Shown here: one piece after another, positions 15,044-17,533 of the stretch
Layout of the letters: every line of letters begins with the position of its first letter
How positions within the stretch are numbered: the first letter of the stretch is position 1
From: Paludibacter sp.
Lineage (GTDB): Bacteria > Bacteroidota > Bacteroidia > Bacteroidales > Paludibacteraceae
Reading direction: 5' to 3'
DNA length: 17,533 bases
Assembly: GCA_024709185.1 (NCBI GenBank)
Contig: JANJXE010000350.1
Location: forward strand, 1 to 17,533
Position numbers and translations under genes: made by a program
Notes under the pieces: model-generated
The model's database searches: none
Seen by the model: the letters and a program-made list of their open reading frames with translations, nothing else
What the model was told of the DNA's origin: nothing

Positions 15044-17503
15044 ATGAGACATTTCTTTCCGATCTTTTTTCTGTTTTGTTTAACCTTACCTGCCCTGGCC
15101 CTGCAAACCATCAGGGGAACTATTGTGGATGGAACTTCAAACAAACCCATCGATTTTGTGAATGTAGCACTGCTCAAATCGGAAGATGCACCACCGGCTA
15201 CCGGTGTGGTTACCGATGAAGCGGGTAACTTCCTGCTGCCTAACGTTCCAATTGGAAAATATGTGCTCCGGGTGAGTTTTGTGGGCTACAATACCCTTAC
15301 CATTCCATTGAATGTAACTAACAAGGAATTGAATGTTGGTAAAATCAAGCTAACCGAAGATTCTAAGGCCCTGTCAGAAGTGCAGGTAATTGGTCAGGGG
15401 ACCCAAATGCGGTTCGAGATTGATAAAAAAGTGTTTTCAGTTGATCAGAATATTGCTGCTGCAGGTGGTTCTGCAACTGAAGTGCTTCAAAATATACCCT
15501 CTGTAGATGTCGATAACGAAGGGAATGTGTCGCTTCGTAACAATTCAAGTGTGGAAGTGTGGATTAATGGTAAACCTTCGGGTCTGACTGCTGAAAACCG
15601 CGCGCAGATTTTACAGCAAATGCCGGCAGAAAGTATCGAGTCGATTGAAATTATGACCAATCCTTCTGCACGTTACAATCCCGAAGGCACAGCGGGTATA
15701 ATTAATCTGGTGATGAAACGGAACCGCAGGGCCGGTTACTATGGAAGTGTTTCCGCGGGCTCAATGTGGGCTATCGGTTCGTTGCCCGGTTTTAATTCAG
15801 GACTGAATATTAATTACAATAAGGGAGCAATTGATGCGTACATCAATCTGGGATACAGGGCGATGAATTTCAATGGAGGTGGATGGACCAACCGTTACAA
15901 CCTCAATGGGACCGACACCCTGAGTTTGTTGAGTCAGCAAAGTCGTACCGCTTTCTCTTATAATGGTTTATTTACACGGGCCGGAATCAATTACCGCTTT
16001 CACGAGAATCATACCCTGGGATTATCAGGATTTGGAATGATAGGTGGTGGAGGTGGTTATTTCGACAATGATTATAAATTGCGGAATTTCCAAACAAACG
16101 TCCTCCTGCGTGACTTTAACCGGTATACCGAAGATACTGGCACCCGCCCCGGGATGAATGCCTCGCTCGATTATAAATGGGACATAGATAAAAAAGGTTC
16201 GAACCTGATGTCGAGTGTTTCGTATTCTACCCATCAACGCACGCAGGATGAGATTTACCTGCAAACTGATCGTATCATAGGGGATTCCAGCAAAGTGTTG
16301 CAATCGACCACAGGGACCAACCGCGAATTGGAAATGAAACTGGATTACACTCAAAAGTTTTCTGAAGCTACCCGACTGGAAGCTGGTTGGCAATCAACTC
16401 TTGAAGACCGTTTCGGTCCTTCATCGGCTGAAGATCTGATGCTCAATAAACCTGTACATACTTTTTTTAATGAATTTGACTACAGTGAGCAAATTCATGG
16501 TGGGTATGTTACCTTTGGCAGCCGTGTGGATAAGTTTAGTTTCCAGGGAGGATTACGTGGAGAGTATTTTTGGCGTCATGCTATAAACAAGCAAAAAGAT
16601 GAAAACGGAACCATTAAAGAGGTTGATTATCAGCCCAAAGGTGATATGCAGTGGTTCCCAAGTGTTTTTATGTCGTATTCACTACCTGAAAACAACGAGT
16701 TGCAGCTCAACCTGACCCGTCGGGTGGATCGTCCACGCGGTCGTCAGATCAATCCTTTCCGTGATTTTACTGATTCTACTAATATCTCGTACGGAAACAT
16801 GGATCTGGAGCCTGAATATACAATGGCATACGAGTTCAATTACCTGAAGACCTGGGATAATCATTCGCTTTCGTCGACAATTTATCACCGTGCCACCGAT
16901 GATGTGATTCAACGGGTAAGCTTTATCAATGCTGACAAAACAATGGAAAGTACCTATATGAATATAACGCGGTCGCAAAGTACAGGACTTGAGTTGGTTG
17001 TGAAGAATAATCTGTTTAAGATTCTGAATCTTACTTCATCGCTTAATTTCTATTACAATACGCTGGCAGCTTCAATCTATACAAGTCCGTACAATACCGT
17101 TTCGCAAATTCCTGCTCAGGAAAACTTTACCTGGAGTGGAAGGGTGATGGGGAATATCATTCTGGGAAAGACTACTTTCGGCCAAATTACAGCCGATTAT
17201 TCAGCACCCCGATTAATTGCTCAGGGTAAACAGTCTTCATCCTATGCCATCGACCTGGGAATTCGTCAGACTTTCCTTGATCGTAAACTGAGTTTGAACC
17301 TGATGGTACGCGACTTGCTTGATTCGCGTCGCCGGAGTTCGGTTACCTTTGGAGAAGGTTTCTACCAGCAGTCGGAAAGTTATTTTCATGGTAGAATGGT
17401 CGGAATTACTGCTACCTATAATTTCGGAAATATGAAACCCAAACGTTCGGAGCAACGTCGTGAGGATTCCGGAATGATGGATATGGGGGGGATGGACGAA
17501 TAG
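15044..17503 (+). CDS. TonB-dependent receptor-like outer-membrane beta-barrel protein with carboxypeptidase-D-like domain
   Basis: This 819-residue protein is an outer-membrane barrel of the TonB-receptor-like type common in Bacteroidota. A signal peptide covers residues 1-19 (cleavage likely after LPALA). A carboxypeptidase-regulatory-like beta-sandwich spans about 21-104 (RGTIVDGTSNKPIDFVNVAL, then GVVTDEAGNFLL and GKYVLRVSFVGY). A plug-like domain follows at about 112-225, with ATEVLQNIPSVDVD (144-157) and IESIEIMTNPSARYNPEGTA (198-217). The large barrel runs from about 230 to 795 (outer-membrane barrel family 3 style). The polypeptide ends beyond the last strand in a charged tail followed by GMMDMGGMDE. 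No SusD-like partner is adjacent, so a SusC role is unlikely and the ligand is unknown. The 120 bases before it hold the preceding terminator and no promoter I can support. A heptad repeat begins right after the stop. Confidence 0.9.
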   Translation: MRHFFPIFFLFCLTLPALALQTIRGTIVDGTSNKPIDFVNVALLKSEDAPPATGVVTDEAGNFLLPNVPIGKYVLRVSFVGYNTLTIPLNVTNKELNVGKIKLTEDSKALSEVQVIGQGTQMRFEIDKKVFSVDQNIAAAGGSATEVLQNIPSVDVDNEGNVSLRNNSSVEVWINGKPSGLTAENRAQILQQMPAESIESIEIMTNPSARYNPEGTAGIINLVMKRNRRAGYYGSVSAGSMWAIGSLPGFNSGLNINYNKGAIDAYINLGYRAMNFNGGGWTNRYNLNGTDTLSLLSQQSRTAFSYNGLFTRAGINYRFHENHTLGLSGFGMIGGGGGYFDNDYKLRNFQTNVLLRDFNRYTEDTGTRPGMNASLDYKWDIDKKGSNLMSSVSYSTHQRTQDEIYLQTDRIIGDSSKVLQSTTGTNRELEMKLDYTQKFSEATRLEAGWQSTLEDRFGPSSAEDLMLNKPVHTFFNEFDYSEQIHGGYVTFGSRVDKFSFQGGLRGEYFWRHAINKQKDENGTIKEVDYQPKGDMQWFPSVFMSYSLPENNELQLNLTRRVDRPRGRQINPFRDFTDSTNISYGNMDLEPEYTMAYEFNYLKTWDNHSLSSTIYHRATDDVIQRVSFINADKTMESTYMNITRSQSTGLELVVKNNLFKILNLTSSLNFYYNTLAASIYTSPYNTVSQIPAQENFTWSGRVMGNIILGKTTFGQITADYSAPRLIAQGKQSSSYAIDLGIRQTFLDRKLSLNLMVRDLLDSRRRSSVTFGEGFYQQSESYFHGRMVGITATYNFGNMKPKRSEQRREDSGMMDMGGMDE

Positions 17504-17533
17504 ATAATGATTAATGATTAATGATTAATGATT
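17504..17533. repeat. Heptad repeat, truncated by window edge
   Basis: At least four ATTAATG heptads begin directly after the TAG of the outer-membrane barrel gene and run off the window. The unit is the same as in the element at 792-937, so this is probably the left arm of another copy. Confidence 0.65.

Noticed and set aside
15044..17503. SusC-type glycan importer
   Set aside because: There is no SusD-like lipoprotein or glycoside hydrolase next to it, and 819 residues with this barrel type fits the general outer-membrane barrel family better.

Overview
The window looks like a chromosomal segment from a member of the Bacteroidota, probably Bacteroidales or a near relative. The pointers are start regions without clear Shine-Dalgarno sites, several TAnnTTTG-type -7 boxes, a TonB-receptor-like protein with a carboxypeptidase-D-like N-terminal domain, a Bacteroidota-type EF-G paralog, a NadR-like kinase lacking the other NadR domains, and an ECF sigma factor paired with an inner-membrane/outer-membrane fusion protein. 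I see no tRNA, rRNA, CRISPR array, transposase or phage gene. No gene-free stretch exceeds 300 bases.

Left part (1-4477): a formate/nitrite-family channel reads rightward and converges on a leftward group: a THUMP-type RNA methyltransferase, a serine acetyltransferase and a NadR-like ribosylnicotinamide kinase. A 146-bp near-palindrome built from ATTAATG heptads fills the gap between the channel and the methyltransferase, and it supplies the methyltransferase stop codon. The kinase is head to head with a PAP2 phosphatase across only 34 bp, and their candidate promoters are interleaved.

Middle (4478-9620): an EF-G paralog whose GTPase motifs are visibly altered ends at a strong intrinsic terminator. 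A small SAM methyltransferase faces it, with its leader made of the same heptad repeat. Next comes an S9 (prolyl oligopeptidase / DPP-IV-like) lipoprotein peptidase. Its catalytic triad is intact, but the reading frame is cut by one in-frame TAA at codon 119.

Right part (9621-17533): a probable three-gene operon encodes an ECF sigma factor, a single polypeptide with an inner-membrane helix and an outer-membrane beta-barrel (a dual-membrane-spanning anti-sigma candidate), and an LVIVD-repeat lipoprotein. A sigma-type promoter candidate precedes it and a strong terminator closes it. This is the most interesting system in the window: it could carry a signal from the outer membrane directly to a cytoplasmic sigma factor. 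After it come aroQ (shikimate pathway) and pyruvate kinase, probably co-transcribed and terminated, and then a large TonB-receptor-like outer-membrane protein with a Met/Gly/Asp-rich tail. The window ends inside another heptad repeat.
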